The notes: generated by a model from the sequence alone, not told the origin. A stretch of DNA of 64,000 bases from CAVXDY01 sp963721335 (GCA_963721335.1 CAVRIV010000002.1:186001-250000), one strand, 5' to 3'; counted from the stretch's first letter, positions 8,173-17,522 are shown. Made by a program: numbers and translations.

Positions 8173-9015
8173 ATGCCGAGCGGCGATGAGATCCGAGACG
8201 CTCAGCGAGCGACGTGGGCCGGGCTCTCCGCGGGCTGGGAGAAGTGGGACTCGGTCATCATGGATCAGCTGGGCCCGGTCTCCACAACGATCATCGAGCG
8301 TCTCGGTATCGCCGATGATCAGCAGCATCTCGACATCGCCGCGGGCACAGGCGAGCCGGGGCTGACCATCGCCAGGCTCGCGCCGAGGGGTCACGTCGTT
8401 CTGACCGACCTTTCGGCTGAGATGCTCGACATCGCGACGCGACGAGCGAACGCGCAAGGCATCACCAATTTCGAGACCAAGGTGTGCAGCGCCGACGACC
8501 TGCCATTCGGCGACGCCACATTCGACAGCGTCTCGGCGCGGTTCGGATACATGTTCTTTCCCGACGTGGCCAAAGCGACCGCCGAGTTCGCGCGCGTGCT
8601 CAAGCCGGGCGGACGTCTCTGCTCGTCGGTATGGGTCAAGCCCGAGGAGAACCCGTGGACGACGATCGCCATGCAGGCGATCGCGACGGAGGTGGTGCTG
8701 GCGCCACCGGACCCGGACGGGCCGAACATGTTCCGGTGCGCCGCCCCGGGGCATGTCAGTGCCCTGTACGACGCCGCGGGGCTGCGCGACGTCGCCGAGT
8801 CGGACGTCGACGTCGAGCTCGTGACGCGATCGCCGGCGCAGTACTGGGAGATGATCAGCGAACATGTCTCGCTCGCGGTTGCGGCGCTTCAGCAGGTCGG
8901 CGAACCGGCGCGGGAGCGGATCGCGCGAGCCGTCATCGCCGAGGTCAGCGCCTATGAGGTGGACGGCAAGGTGAGGATCCCGGGCGTGGCCCGCTGCATC
9001 GTCGGCACGAAATAA
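8173..9015 (+). CDS. Class I SAM-dependent methyltransferase, 280 aa
   Basis: Motif I of a Rossmann-fold methyltransferase is LDIAAGTGEPGLTIA near residues 56-70; the acidic end of strand two is VVLTDLSAEML, and post-motif elements include ADDLPFGDATFDSV and FARVLKPGGRL. The protein is of the ubiE/Methyltransf_11-25 type. Substrate is unknown. ATG at 8173 follows GGGAGGG. The next genes on the same strand are two epoxide-hydrolase-like proteins, suggesting a small-molecule modification cluster, though no common pathway can be shown. Confidence 0.9.
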   Translation: MPSGDEIRDAQRATWAGLSAGWEKWDSVIMDQLGPVSTTIIERLGIADDQQHLDIAAGTGEPGLTIARLAPRGHVVLTDLSAEMLDIATRRANAQGITNFETKVCSADDLPFGDATFDSVSARFGYMFFPDVAKATAEFARVLKPGGRLCSSVWVKPEENPWTTIAMQAIATEVVLAPPDPDGPNMFRCAAPGHVSALYDAAGLRDVAESDVDVELVTRSPAQYWEMISEHVSLAVAALQQVGEPARERIARAVIAEVSAYEVDGKVRIPGVARCIVGTK

Positions 9016-9212
9016 GGACCGCCCGGACTCTCGCTGTGCTGCGCTGCGGTTCGGCACGCACGCTCAAGCAAGGCCGCAGAGGCGCCAGGTCGGAGGCTCA
9101 CGCGCCGACCAGTGTGCCTCTGGATCGCCCGGCGATCGGACCAGTGGCTTCCACTGGCGCGAGCACTCGCTCGAACGCCGACCATGAACGTCATCTCAAG
9201 AAAGGAGATGCC

Positions 9213-10166
9213 ATGAGCACCCAGTCGGGAGAGCGCACGTCGGACGCCGGCGCGGTTTCCGCGGGGGAGCTGACGCCGCTCGACAGCACGTTCAGCAGCC
9301 TGGTGCCGCACGACGGGATCGAAATCCGGGAGGGCTACGCCGACGTCGGCGACGTGAGGCTGCACTACGTCGAGGCCGGTGAGGGCCCGCTGGTCGTCCT
9401 GCTGCACGGCTTCCCGGAGTTCTGGTTCGGCTGGCGGCTCCAGATCGGGCCGCTCGCGGCCGCGGGGTTCCGGGTGGTCGTGCCCGACACGCGTGGCTAC
9501 AACCTGTCATCGAAGCCGGACGGCTTCGAGGCCTACGGCGTCGACCTGCTCGCCGGCGACATCCGCGGCCTCATCGCGGAGCTCGGCGCCGAGTCCGCGC
9601 GGCTGGCCGGTCACGACTGGGGCGGTTCCATCGCCTGGACGATCGCGATGAATCACCCGGAGGTGGTCGACCGACTCGCCATCCTCAACGCGGCCCATCC
9701 GCGGCGGCTCTCGGAAGGGCTCAAGCACCCGAGCCAGCTCCGGAAGTCCTGGTACTTCTTCTTCTTCGCGACGCCGGGACTGCCCGAGGACGTGGTGCAC
9801 GCGAGAGACTGGCACTTCTTCCGGCACTTCCTGCACGACGCGAACCCGCCCTACACGCCGCAGGAAATCGAGCGCTACGTCGACGCGTGGTCGCAGCCGG
9901 GCGCGGCGGCCGGGATGATCAACTACTACCGCGCGTCGGTCCGACAGTCCCAGAAGGAAGCCGCGGCAAAGCTTCGTCCGATCTCGGCGCGGACGCTGGT
10001 CATCTGGGGGGAGCGCGACGAGTACCTCGGCGCCGACCTCGCCGAGCCGCACCGCGACGACGTGCCCAACCTCGACCGCGTGGAACGCCTCGCCGACGCG
10101 TCCCACTGGGTGCATCACGACGAGGCCGAACGCGTCAACCAACTGCTCATCGACTTCTTCTCCTGA
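9213..10166 (+). CDS. Alpha/beta hydrolase, epoxide hydrolase type, 317 aa
   Basis: The sequence shows the oxyanion-hole motif HGFPEFW, the nucleophile elbow GHDWGG with Asp near residue 135, and the catalytic His in HWVHHDE near residue 298. An Asp rather than Ser nucleophile is the mark of epoxide hydrolases and haloalkane dehalogenases; HGFPE...W fits epoxide hydrolases best. ATG at 9213 follows AAAGGAGATG with ideal spacing, so the longer open frame upstream (from 9036) is rejected. Next gene (10234) is a second epoxide-hydrolase-like enzyme 67 bp downstream on the same strand. Confidence 0.92.
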   Translation: MSTQSGERTSDAGAVSAGELTPLDSTFSSLVPHDGIEIREGYADVGDVRLHYVEAGEGPLVVLLHGFPEFWFGWRLQIGPLAAAGFRVVVPDTRGYNLSSKPDGFEAYGVDLLAGDIRGLIAELGAESARLAGHDWGGSIAWTIAMNHPEVVDRLAILNAAHPRRLSEGLKHPSQLRKSWYFFFFATPGLPEDVVHARDWHFFRHFLHDANPPYTPQEIERYVDAWSQPGAAAGMINYYRASVRQSQKEAAAKLRPISARTLVIWGERDEYLGADLAEPHRDDVPNLDRVERLADASHWVHHDEAERVNQLLIDFFS

Positions 10167-10233
10167 AAGAGGTTGTCACGACGGAGCGCGGTGTCCTCCT
10201 GATGTCGCGCCAGGATCTACGAGGGAGGTCGCA

Positions 10234-11427
10234 ATGAGCACCAGTGTCGAGACCGACACCGACATCCGTCCCTTCCGCGTCGACGTCCCCGATGAGGAGC
10301 TCGTCGAGCTGCGTCGCCGCATCGAGGCGACACGCTGGCCCTCCTCGGAGCTGGTCGCCGATCGATCGCAGGGGGTGCAGCTCAAGACGCTCCAGGAGCT
10401 CGCGCGCTACTGGACCACCGAGTACGACTGGCGCAAGGCCGAGGCGAAGCTCAACGCCGTGCCGCAGTTCACGACCGAGATCGACGGCGTGGAGATCCAC
10501 TTCATCCACGTCAGGTCGGCGCACGAGAACGCGCTGCCGCTGGTCATGACCCACGGTTGGCCCGGCTCCGTCGTGGAGATGATCGACTCCGTCGGCCCGC
10601 TCACGGACCCGACCGCGCACGGCGGCAGCGCCGACGATGCCTTCCATCTCGTTCTGCCGTCCCTGCCCGGGTACGGCCTCTCCGGGCAGCCGGGCGAGCT
10701 CGGCTGGGACCTGGACCGGACCGCACGGGCCTGGGCCGAGCTCATGCGCCGGCTCGGTTACACCCGCTACGTGGCCCAGGGCGGCGACGTGGGCGCCGGC
10801 GTCACCGACGCGATGGGACGCCAGGCACCCGAGGGCCTGATCGGCATCCACACCAACCTGCTCGTGCCGGCGCTGAACGGCCCCATGCCGACGGACACCG
10901 ACGAGGAACGCGCCGCGGCCGCGCAGATCGCCACCTTCCAGCAGTCCGGAAACGGCTACTTCGTCGAGATGGCCACCCGCCCGCAGACGATCGGCTACGC
11001 CCTGCTCGACTCCCCCGTCGCCCTGGCCGCCTGGATGGCCGACCACGACACGGACGCCTACCACAAGATCGCACGCGCCTTCGTCGACGGGCAGCCGTCG
11101 GGCAACCTCACGCGCGACCACGTTCTCGACAACATCACGCTGTACTGGCTGATGGGCACGGGAGCCTCGGCGGCCCGGTCGTACTGGGAGGCCTACGGGC
11201 CGGACGCCCCGGCCGCGGGCCAGCAGCCTCTACCGCCGCCGAAGATCCCGTTCGGCTTCACGACGTTCCCCGGCGAGATCTGGCGGACGCCGCGCAGCTG
11301 GGTCGAGACGAGCTACCCGAACGTCGTCTACTTCCACGAGGTGGACAAGGGCGGCCACTTCGCCGCCTGGGAGGAGCCCGAGCTCTTCGCGACCGAGATC
11401 CGCGCCGCGTTCAGCTCACTCCGCTGA
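10234..11427 (+). CDS. Epoxide hydrolase with EHN domain, 397 aa
   Basis: This is a microsomal-type epoxide hydrolase. An N-terminal EHN region (PFRVDVPDEELVELRRRIEA) precedes an alpha/beta hydrolase core with HGWPGS near residue 107, the nucleophile loop QGGDVGAG with Asp near residue 185, and the catalytic His in KGGHFAAWEEPE near residue 375. GGGAGG precedes ATG at 10234. It probably forms an operon with the preceding hydrolase and methyltransferase. Natural substrate is unknown. The downstream end is followed at once by a minus-strand tRNA-Ser. Confidence 0.92.
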   Translation: MSTSVETDTDIRPFRVDVPDEELVELRRRIEATRWPSSELVADRSQGVQLKTLQELARYWTTEYDWRKAEAKLNAVPQFTTEIDGVEIHFIHVRSAHENALPLVMTHGWPGSVVEMIDSVGPLTDPTAHGGSADDAFHLVLPSLPGYGLSGQPGELGWDLDRTARAWAELMRRLGYTRYVAQGGDVGAGVTDAMGRQAPEGLIGIHTNLLVPALNGPMPTDTDEERAAAAQIATFQQSGNGYFVEMATRPQTIGYALLDSPVALAAWMADHDTDAYHKIARAFVDGQPSGNLTRDHVLDNITLYWLMGTGASAARSYWEAYGPDAPAAGQQPLPPPKIPFGFTTFPGEIWRTPRSWVETSYPNVVYFHEVDKGGHFAAWEEPELFATEIRAAFSSLR

Positions 11428-11446
11428 TCGGCGCCGGCCAGCGGAA

Positions 11447-11533
11447 CGGAGGGGGAGGGATTCGAACCCCCGTCGGGCGTGAACCCGAAGCGGTTTTCAA
11501 GACCGCCGCATTCGACCGCTCTGCCACCCCTCC
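11447..11533 (-). tRNA. tRNA-Ser(UGA)
   Basis: On the minus strand a complete 87-nt class II tRNA folds: acceptor GGAGGGG/CCCCTCC with discriminator G, anticodon stem-loop GCGGT-CTTGAAA-ACCGC with anticodon TGA, a long variable arm and a T-loop TTCGAAT. CCA is not encoded. The 5' end faces the 5' end of tRNA-Ser(GCU) only 34 bp away. Confidence 0.96.
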
Positions 11534-11567
11534 CTGGGGAAGACGTCGGTACGATACGTCCCCGCCT
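11534..11567. promoter_or_regulatory. 34-bp region between divergent tRNA-Ser genes
   Basis: The two tRNA-Ser genes start 34 bp apart on opposite strands, so both promoters must fit here and into the opposite gene. The sequence holds an imperfect inverted repeat, GACGTCGGTACGATACGTC, with TACGAT as a possible plus-strand -10 box. Any -35 box would lie inside the other tRNA gene. This is inferred from geometry. Confidence 0.4.
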
Positions 11568-11657
11568 GGAGAGGTGGCCGAGCGGCTGAAGGCAACCGCC
11601 TGCTAAGCGGTTAATCGGGGTTAACCTGATTCGAGGGTTCGAATCCCTCCCTCTCCG
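11568..11657 (+). tRNA. tRNA-Ser(GCU)
   Basis: A complete 90-nt class II tRNA: acceptor GGAGAGG/CCTCTCC with discriminator G, anticodon stem-loop ACCGC-CTGCTAA-GCGGT with anticodon GCT, a long variable arm and T-loop TTCGAAT. CCA is not encoded. No U-rich terminator is obvious directly downstream. Confidence 0.96.
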
Positions 11658-11714
11658 TTACGGCCGCCCACACGGTCGACCCAATCGCCCTTGGCCCGCC
11701 CTCGCGCCTCGGAC

Positions 11715-12449
11715 TCACACGGTCGCCTCAACGGCCTGAAGGATGAGCTGGGTGGCCGCCTCGGGCTGCGACACGAAGGAGACGTGAGAGGCCGGGACTT
11801 CCACGATCGTCGCGTTCGCGCGCTCGGCCATGAACCGCTGGAGCGCCGGCGGGATCGCCTTGTCCTCAGTGCCGAGCAGGTACCAGCACGGCAGTGTGTT
11901 CCACGCCGGCGGGTCCGACGGCGTCGCTGCGAATGCGGCGGCAGCGTACGGCCGTTGCGCCGCAGCCATCACCGCGGCCGTCTCAGGATCGACATCGGCG
12001 GCGAAGGCTTCGCGGAACGCCTCCTCGGCGAGATAGAGGTCGGTGCCCTCGCTCCCGTCGGGGTTGGTGAACGCGACCGGCCTGATCGACGGCCCCACAA
12101 GGCTGCCCTCGAACTTCTCGAGGAGCTGCTGCTGACTCTCACCCACGTCGCACATCCAGCCGTTGAAGTAGACGAGCGCCCGAACCTGATCGTTGCCGAT
12201 GGCGGCGGTGGAGATCACATTGCCGCCGTAGGAGTGGCCGACGAGCACGATCGGACCGGTCAGGGTCTGCAGGAACTCGGCCAGGTAGCCGGCGTCTCCG
12301 GCGAGGTCGCGAAGCGGATTCCCGAAGCCGACGGCGCGGAATCCTTCGCGCTGCAGGGCGCGGATCTCGGGGTCGTAGCCCGTCGCATCGGCCCAGGCGC
12401 CGTGCACGAGGACGATCGTCGGCTTGCTTGCGTCGGACTGTGTGGCCAC
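11715..12449 (-). CDS. Alpha/beta fold hydrolase, 244 aa
   Basis: A compact alpha/beta hydrolase with an oxyanion segment VLVHGAWAD, the nucleophile elbow GHSYGG (Ser near residue 73) and a C-terminal VPASHVSFVSQPE holding the likely catalytic His. It resembles small secreted-type or EstC-like esterases, but no signal peptide is present. The open frame extends further upstream; GTG at 12449 was chosen because GAGAGGAG precedes it at proper spacing. The next gene upstream is the frameshifted LuxR-type regulator, and the two could once have formed a regulator/effector pair. Confidence 0.88.
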   Translation of the reverse strand: MATQSDASKPTIVLVHGAWADATGYDPEIRALQREGFRAVGFGNPLRDLAGDAGYLAEFLQTLTGPIVLVGHSYGGNVISTAAIGNDQVRALVYFNGWMCDVGESQQQLLEKFEGSLVGPSIRPVAFTNPDGSEGTDLYLAEEAFREAFAADVDPETAAVMAAAQRPYAAAAFAATPSDPPAWNTLPCWYLLGTEDKAIPPALQRFMAERANATIVEVPASHVSFVSQPEAATQLILQAVEATV

Positions 12450-12611
12450 GTCAGGCTCCTCTCGCGTGCTGTGCGTCCCTTGGACCGCCGCGAGCAGTCT
12501 CCTTGGGACGGCCGACCGCCGCAAGCTTGTGCAGAAGACGCCCACTGGGCGACGACCCTGGCTGAAGCCGGTGGTTGTTCCGAGATCTCGCGACGATCAG
12601 CCAGGCGACGG

Positions 12612-14893
12612 CTACTGCCGGGGAACCCGAGCAGGTTTGGGTTCAACTTCAGTCGCGTGAGCGAGCTGCGTGCGGTTGTCGAGCCCGACCTTGGCGAGCA
12701 CGTGCCGCACGTGACTCTCGACGGTTCGCACGGAAAGGTGAAGGCGAGCGGCGATCGCCTTGTTCGACGAGACCCGCGGCCACCAGGTCGGCGACCTCGA
12801 GTTCGCGGGCGCTCAGCCCAGTCAGGCGAAGCCGGACGCGGCGCGGCCGTACCGAACGCGAGCGCGATCGCCTGGTCGACTCCGAGCCGCGCGCCCACCG
12901 CCCAGACACGCTCGGCGTCGGCGCCGAGCGCAGCCTCGGCGACGGCGCGGACGCGCTCCAGGCGCGCTTGAACGAACGGCGCGAACTCGCCACCGACCCG
13001 GGCCCGGATCGCGAAGGCCGCCGCGGCGACCTTGAGCGGCATTCGCTGGATCGCGGCGCGCGAGCACGACCGCCTGGCCGACCAGCGCGAGCCGGGAGCA
13101 GCGTCGCGTCGTCGGATCGGACGCAGGAGGTCGACGGCGTTGCGGTAGTGCGAGCGTCGCGCGCGAGGGATCAGGCGCGCTCGACTCGGCGATCAGCCCG
13201 AGAAAGGTGTGGCACTGAGCCCTGGCCCCATCGGTCGTCCTCGGCGACGTAGATGGACGATCGCCGACTCGAAGCAGCTCCTTCGCCTGGACGGTCTCGT
13301 TCGCCACCAGGTAGGCCGACGCCGAGAACTGCGATCGAGCGTCCCTCGCCGATCCGGATGCCCAGCTCGTGGTGGAGCGCTCGGCTGGCCTGGAGGTGCT
13401 CGCGGCCGGGTCCGAGCGCGCCGGCGAATGTCTCGTTCAAGCCCTGGAAGAAGCGCGTCCATGCTTCGAGCACCGGCTCTTCGAGCTCGACGCTCAGCTC
13501 GCGCGCCTCCGCCAGCACGCGTCGTGCCGTCGTCGCGATCCCCCATCGAGGTCGCGAGCTGCCCGGCAGAGATCTGCGCCTCCACACGGTGACGGTCCCG
13601 GGCCGGACAGCGCTCGAGCAGCAGCTGGGCGAGGCGAAGCCCGTCGGCCTGCCCGAACCTGAAGAAGAGGTCTCGCGTCCCGCCGAGCAGCCGCATCGCG
13701 GAGCATGGATCCGAGGCCGCCGCCCACTCCAAAGCCGCGCGGATGTTCTCGTAGTCGTCGTCGAGCTGATTCACGAACCGCTGCGTGCCGGTCGACAGCC
13801 ACTCCTCGCGCGCAACGTCGCCGAGCGCCGAGAAGTGGCGCAGATGGCGTTCCCGGGCAGCGTCCAACTCGTCGGCGTCGACGCAGCAGCTCGTCGGCGT
13901 ACTCGCGCACGGTCTCGAGCAGCCGGTACCTCGTTCTTCCCCGCGGGGTCTCCGTCGACCGCGACGAGCGACTTGTCGACGAGACGCGCGAGCACATCGA
14001 GCGAGAGCCCCGGCGCGACCGATGCTGCGGCGTCAGCGTCGAACCCGCCCACGAACACCGCCAGGCTCCGGAAGGCCTCCTGCTCTGTCGGGTCGAGGAG
14101 CTGATAGCTCCATTCGACCGCGGCCCGCACGGTCCGGTGGTGTGGCGGGGAGAGTCGCCCGCCTCCGCCGAGCACGCCGAGCCGGGTTTCCAGCCCCGAG
14201 AGGACCTCTGCCGGGGACATGACGCTGACCCGGGCAGCCGCGAGCTCGATCGCGAGCGGCAGGCGATCGACTCGCGCGCACAGCTGGGCGATCGTCGCGT
14301 CCGCTTCCTCGCTGGGCATGAACTCCGGCTGCCGCTGCCTCGCCCGTTCGACGAACAGGCGATATGCGTCCCCGGGCCCGAGCGGTTCCAACCTCCAGAC
14401 CGTTTCCCCGCTCGACACCGAGCGACTCGCGGCTGGTGGCCATGATCCGAACGCTGCCGCACGAGGTGAGCAAGGCGGTGGCAAGCTCGGCGCAGGCGTC
14501 CACCACGTGCTCGCAGTTGTCGAGGACCAGCAGCAGGTCGCGGTTGGTCAGGTACCTGCGCAGCACCTCCGTCGGGGTTGTCCCACTCGGGCTGCGAACG
14601 TCCAGCACCCGGGCTGTCTCGGCCGCGACGTCGGGCTTTTCGGGACCCGAAGCGAGGTCCACGAGCCACACTCCGTCAGCCCGCCGCGTGATCTCACGAC
14701 GGGCAAGCGCCAAGGCGAGGCGCGTCTTTCCGACTCCGCCCGGCCCGGTCAGCGTCACGAGACGGGTCGTGCGCAGCGTCTCGCTGATTCCCTGAAGCTC
14801 GCGCGTCCGGCCGACCAACGAGGTCAGGGGTACGGGGAGGTTGTGCTCTGCGGAGCTCGCCCCCTCGACGGTCCGCGACGAGTTCGTGGTCAT
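12612..14893 (-). pseudogene. Frameshifted LuxR-type regulator with AAA/NB-ARC ATPase domain
   Basis: Pieces of one large regulator lie in order in three minus-strand frames. The N-terminus (from ATG 14893) carries SLVGRTRELQGI, the Walker A motif TGPGGVGKTRLALALA and a LLVLDNCEHV Walker B. Then follow winged-helix and TPR-like parts (VWRLEPLGPGDAYRLFVERA; DDDYENIRAALEWAA), and at the C-terminus a LuxR helix-turn-helix (LSARELEVADLVAAGL, then VRTVESHVRHVLAKVG in another frame). At least five or six frame changes are needed, more than in any other gene here. It is either a decayed gene or very poor sequence. The family is usually 750-1000 aa. The last codons contain repeat copy B. Confidence 0.75.
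12631..12655 (+). repeat. Interspersed repeat copy B
   Basis: GCAGGTTTGG followed by GTTCAACTTCAGTCG. The 18-base core TGGGTTCAACTTCAGTCG at 12638-12655 is identical to copy C at 14970-14987, in the same orientation, and similar to copy A near 8.03 kb. It overlaps the last codons of the degenerate LuxR-type gene. Together B and C bracket that gene as direct repeats. Confidence 0.55.
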
Positions 14894-14969
14894 CGCATGC
14901 CGATGATCACACAGCGAGACGTCCCCAGTCCCGACCACCGCACGCAGCTCGCATCCTCGACAGAAGGGC

Positions 14970-15014
14970 TGGGTTCAACTTCAGTCGGGCCAAGCCCGTT
15001 CGTTGTGCTTCCTG
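14970..15014 (+). repeat. Interspersed repeat copy C
   Basis: This copy has the 18-base core TGGGTTCAACTTCAGTCG and continues GGCCAAGCCCGTTCGTTGT, matching copy A (on the opposite strand near 8.0 kb) over about 45 bp with scattered changes. It lies in the 162-bp gap between the LuxR-type gene and the nucleotidyltransferase. Confidence 0.55.
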
Positions 15015-15055
15015 CCAGCATGCTCGCCAAGACACCGCCACGCCGCGGAGTCGAG

Positions 15056-16019
15056 TCAGCGGACCAGACGGTCGCGCCACTCCTCGAACGCGCGGGCGAG
15101 CTGGGGCTGTCCCAGCGAGTCGAGGCGGGGGATGTGGTCATCGATGTAATGCAGGTACAGGGGCACCATCTGCTCATGGAGGAGCTCAGCCGCCGCGTTG
15201 TCGTCGATCGGCGGGGAGGTTCGCCAGGCAAGCGCGGCCGCGACGAGTGTGCGGCCTGGAGCGTCATCATCAGCAAGGTGATGAGCGACCGCGGCGTCGT
15301 TCGTGCCGACGCGGCCGGTCTCGGCCGTATAGAGGAAGCGAACAGGGAAGAGGACAAGCTTGGTCAGGCGGCGCACGCCGCGGGCAAGGAGCGCCTCCGG
15401 CGAGCGGATCTCCTCGACGGTCTCCTCTCCCGCCGGCCGCATCGACCCGAGGCCCTCCGCCTGCGGCCCGCCCGGGCGTCGCACGCCGGCCAAGAAGTCC
15501 AGCGCGAACTCGGCGCCCGTGATGACGAGCTCGTCGGCGCTCGGACGGGGGAGACCGTCGCGCGCGTCGGTGCCGGCCAGCAGTTCGACCGTTCTCGATC
15601 AGATCCAGGCGATCGAGCGGAGGGAAGCGTCCGCCCTCGCGCTCTCCACGCAGCGTGGACGGCGTCCCCCAGAAGACCGAGAGCCTCTCATTGAGGCCCG
15701 CTCCCTTGCTCTTCTCGGTGTCGGCGACGGACTGGATCCTCTCGGCGTCACCCGAGCGCGGGGGATCCCCCACGATCAGCCCGAGGTCGATGTCGCTCAC
15801 CAGTGGGCTGAACCCGCCGTGGGCCAAACTGCCGAGCGCATAGCCGGCCAGCAGCCGGTCGCCGAGCGCAACCCGGTAGGCGCCTACCGCCTCGGTCAGA
15901 ACCTCCTCAGGGTCCACCGGGTCGATGCTAGTCGTCACAGCGCCGAAGGCCATGAGCTTGCCTGCGTGGTCGGTGCCGACGGCTCGCTCGCCTCTTGGCA
16001 GGCCAGAGAGGGCTGACAT
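15056..16019 (-). CDS. Nucleotidyltransferase (aminoglycoside adenylyltransferase-like), one frameshift
   Basis: The N-terminal part contains the nucleotidyltransferase signature GSLAHGGFSPLVSDIDLGL (GS followed by DxD), as in kanamycin nucleotidyltransferase or MNT-fold proteins. After about residue 140 the protein continues in another minus-strand frame (VELLAGTDARDGLP, then FALDFLAGVRRPGG) through a helical C-terminal domain ending EEWRDRLVR. One extra base near 15594 explains the break, so it may be intact in the organism. The total would be about 320 aa. Start at 16019 is uncertain; ATG at MAFGAV inside is an alternative. Resistance function is not shown. Confidence 0.7.
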
Positions 16020-16092
16020 AGGGTCGGCGCCGGTCGCGGCGGCGTGGCGCGACCGCCCGGCCGCGGCTCAACCCCCCAAGGAAGAGGACACC

Positions 16093-16380
16093 ATGGCGTA
16101 CGCAATCGTTCACACCTTCCCGGGTGGCACCAAGGACCAGTACGAGGCGGCGCTCGCTGCGGTGCACCCGGCCGGCGGCCTTCCGGAGGGCCAGCTGTTT
16201 CACGCCGCCGGCCCCTCGGCGCAGGGCTGGACGATCGTCGCGATCCACGACTCCCAGGACAGCTGGGAGAGCTTTCGCGACGGCGTCCTGATGCCCCGTA
16301 TGGCCGAGGGGATCGAGGGTGGCTTCAGCTCCCCGCCCGAGGAGACGACCTTCGAGGTGCACAACCAGGCGACGGCGTAG
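16093..16380 (+). CDS. Small ABM-like alpha/beta-barrel protein, 95 aa
   Basis: The protein has the pattern of a ferredoxin-like dimeric alpha/beta barrel: strand AYAIVHTFPGG, helix DQYEAALAAVHP, strand GWTIVAIHDSQDSW, helix ESFRDGVLMPRM and a final strand TTFEVHNQ. Such stand-alone domains are common in actinobacteria near monooxygenases, but most have no known substrate. The frame is open upstream to 15925; ATG at 16093 was chosen because AAGGAAGAGG precedes it. Its neighbours give no pathway. Confidence 0.75.
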   Translation: MAYAIVHTFPGGTKDQYEAALAAVHPAGGLPEGQLFHAAGPSAQGWTIVAIHDSQDSWESFRDGVLMPRMAEGIEGGFSSPPEETTFEVHNQATA

Positions 16381-16521
16381 TCCGACACCCCGGGGGCCGG
16401 CCTCCTCGAGTCGGACGGCGTACGCGCAATACGCTCACGGGTGCCTGCGGCGGCCTTCCAAAGCGCGCACCGAAGCGAACGTGGGCTCGGCGCCGCGACC
16501 CTGGGAGAGACGACGTCCAGA

Positions 16522-16956
16522 GTGACCGCCCTGGGTGACGTAGAAGCCGTACTGGATCAGGCTCACCTCGCGCTCGGCGAGTTCGTGAAAGGGGATCCCG
16601 ACCCCCTGAAGGCCACGTTCTCCCATCGGGAGGACGTCAGCCTCGCGAACCCCTTCGGTCCTCCCGTTCGAGGGTGGACTCAGGCTGCTGAGACGATGGA
16701 ACGCGCCGCAGCGCTGTACAGAGACGGCGAGGTCGTGCGCTTCGAGAACGTCGCGAACTGCGTGACCCCTGACCTTGCGTACATCGTGGAGATTGAGCGA
16801 TTCAAGGCCAGGATCGCCGGACGGGATGAGGTCGCCTCGGCGACTCTCCGGGTCACGAGCATCCTTCGACCTGAAGACGGTGCGTGGAAGCTCGTGCATC
16901 GACACGCGGATCCGATCACCACGCCTCGATCAGGGGAATCGGTGATACAGAAGTAA
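16522..16956 (+). CDS. SnoaL/DUF4440-like (NTF2-fold) protein, about 144 aa
   Basis: The sequence has the cone-shaped NTF2-fold layout: an N-terminal helix region, the loop FSHREDVSLANPFGPPVRGW, helix QAAETMERAAALYRDG and three long strands ending DGAWKLVHRHADPI. Proteins like this are usually small enzymes or ligand-binding proteins of unknown role. The frame is open from GTG 16441; I prefer GTG at 16522, after GGGAGAG, because it gives the usual family length. The stop is followed by the 6-bp hairpin GCGGCC-GACTA-GGCCGC at 16960-16976, between this gene and the convergent FMN reductase. Confidence 0.7.
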   Translation: MTALGDVEAVLDQAHLALGEFVKGDPDPLKATFSHREDVSLANPFGPPVRGWTQAAETMERAAALYRDGEVVRFENVANCVTPDLAYIVEIERFKARIAGRDEVASATLRVTSILRPEDGAWKLVHRHADPITTPRSGESVIQK

Positions 16957-16967
16957 GCGGCGGCCGA

Positions 16968-17522
16968 CTAGGCCGCGACGGGCACCGGCCTCGCCTCGGC
17001 CATCAGCTCGGCCACCAGCCCGTGGAGGGCGGTGCGGGTCTCCTGCGAGAGCAGGCGGCCCTCGTCGTCGAAGGCCTCCGCGGCCTTCGGCACCGCCACC
17101 GCCGCCTCGACCACCCGGGCGCCGGCCGTCGAGAGGATCTTTCGCAGGTCGGCCTGCGCCCAGACGCCGCCGAAGCTTCCGGTGGCGGCGCCGACCACGG
17201 CCGCCGGCTTCCCCCGCAGCGCGCTCCCGGGGAAGGGGCGTGACGCCCAGTTGACCGCGTTCTTCAGCTGACCCGGCACGGAGGCGTTGTACTCGGGGGT
17301 CGCGAACAGAAGCGCATCCGCGTCGGCCATCGCCTCGCGAAGGCGGCGGACCGGCTCCGGTGCGGGCTCGACGTCGTCGTCGGCATCGTAGGGCGGGATC
17401 TCGCGCAGCCCCTCCCACACCACCACCTCGACCCCCTCGGGGGCGGCCTCAGCGGCCGCCCTCAGGAGGTTGGTGTTGTAGGAGCCGGCGCGCAGGCTCC
17501 CGGAGATGCCGAGGATGCGCAC
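16968..17522 (-). CDS. NADPH-dependent FMN reductase family protein, 184 aa
   Basis: A flavodoxin-like fold with the FMN phosphate loop GISGSLRAGSYNTNLL at the N-terminus and the conserved PEYNASVPGQLKNAVNW segment near residue 76. This is the standard signature of NAD(P)H-dependent FMN/quinone reductases. It starts with ATG at 17522, only 4 bp after the YceI stop codon on the same strand, so the two are almost certainly co-transcribed from the TetR-controlled promoter near 18.1 kb. That links it to a possible redox or quinone-related response. Confidence 0.93.
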   Translation of the reverse strand: MRILGISGSLRAGSYNTNLLRAAAEAAPEGVEVVVWEGLREIPPYDADDDVEPAPEPVRRLREAMADADALLFATPEYNASVPGQLKNAVNWASRPFPGSALRGKPAAVVGAATGSFGGVWAQADLRKILSTAGARVVEAAVAVPKAAEAFDDEGRLLSQETRTALHGLVAELMAEARPVPVAA

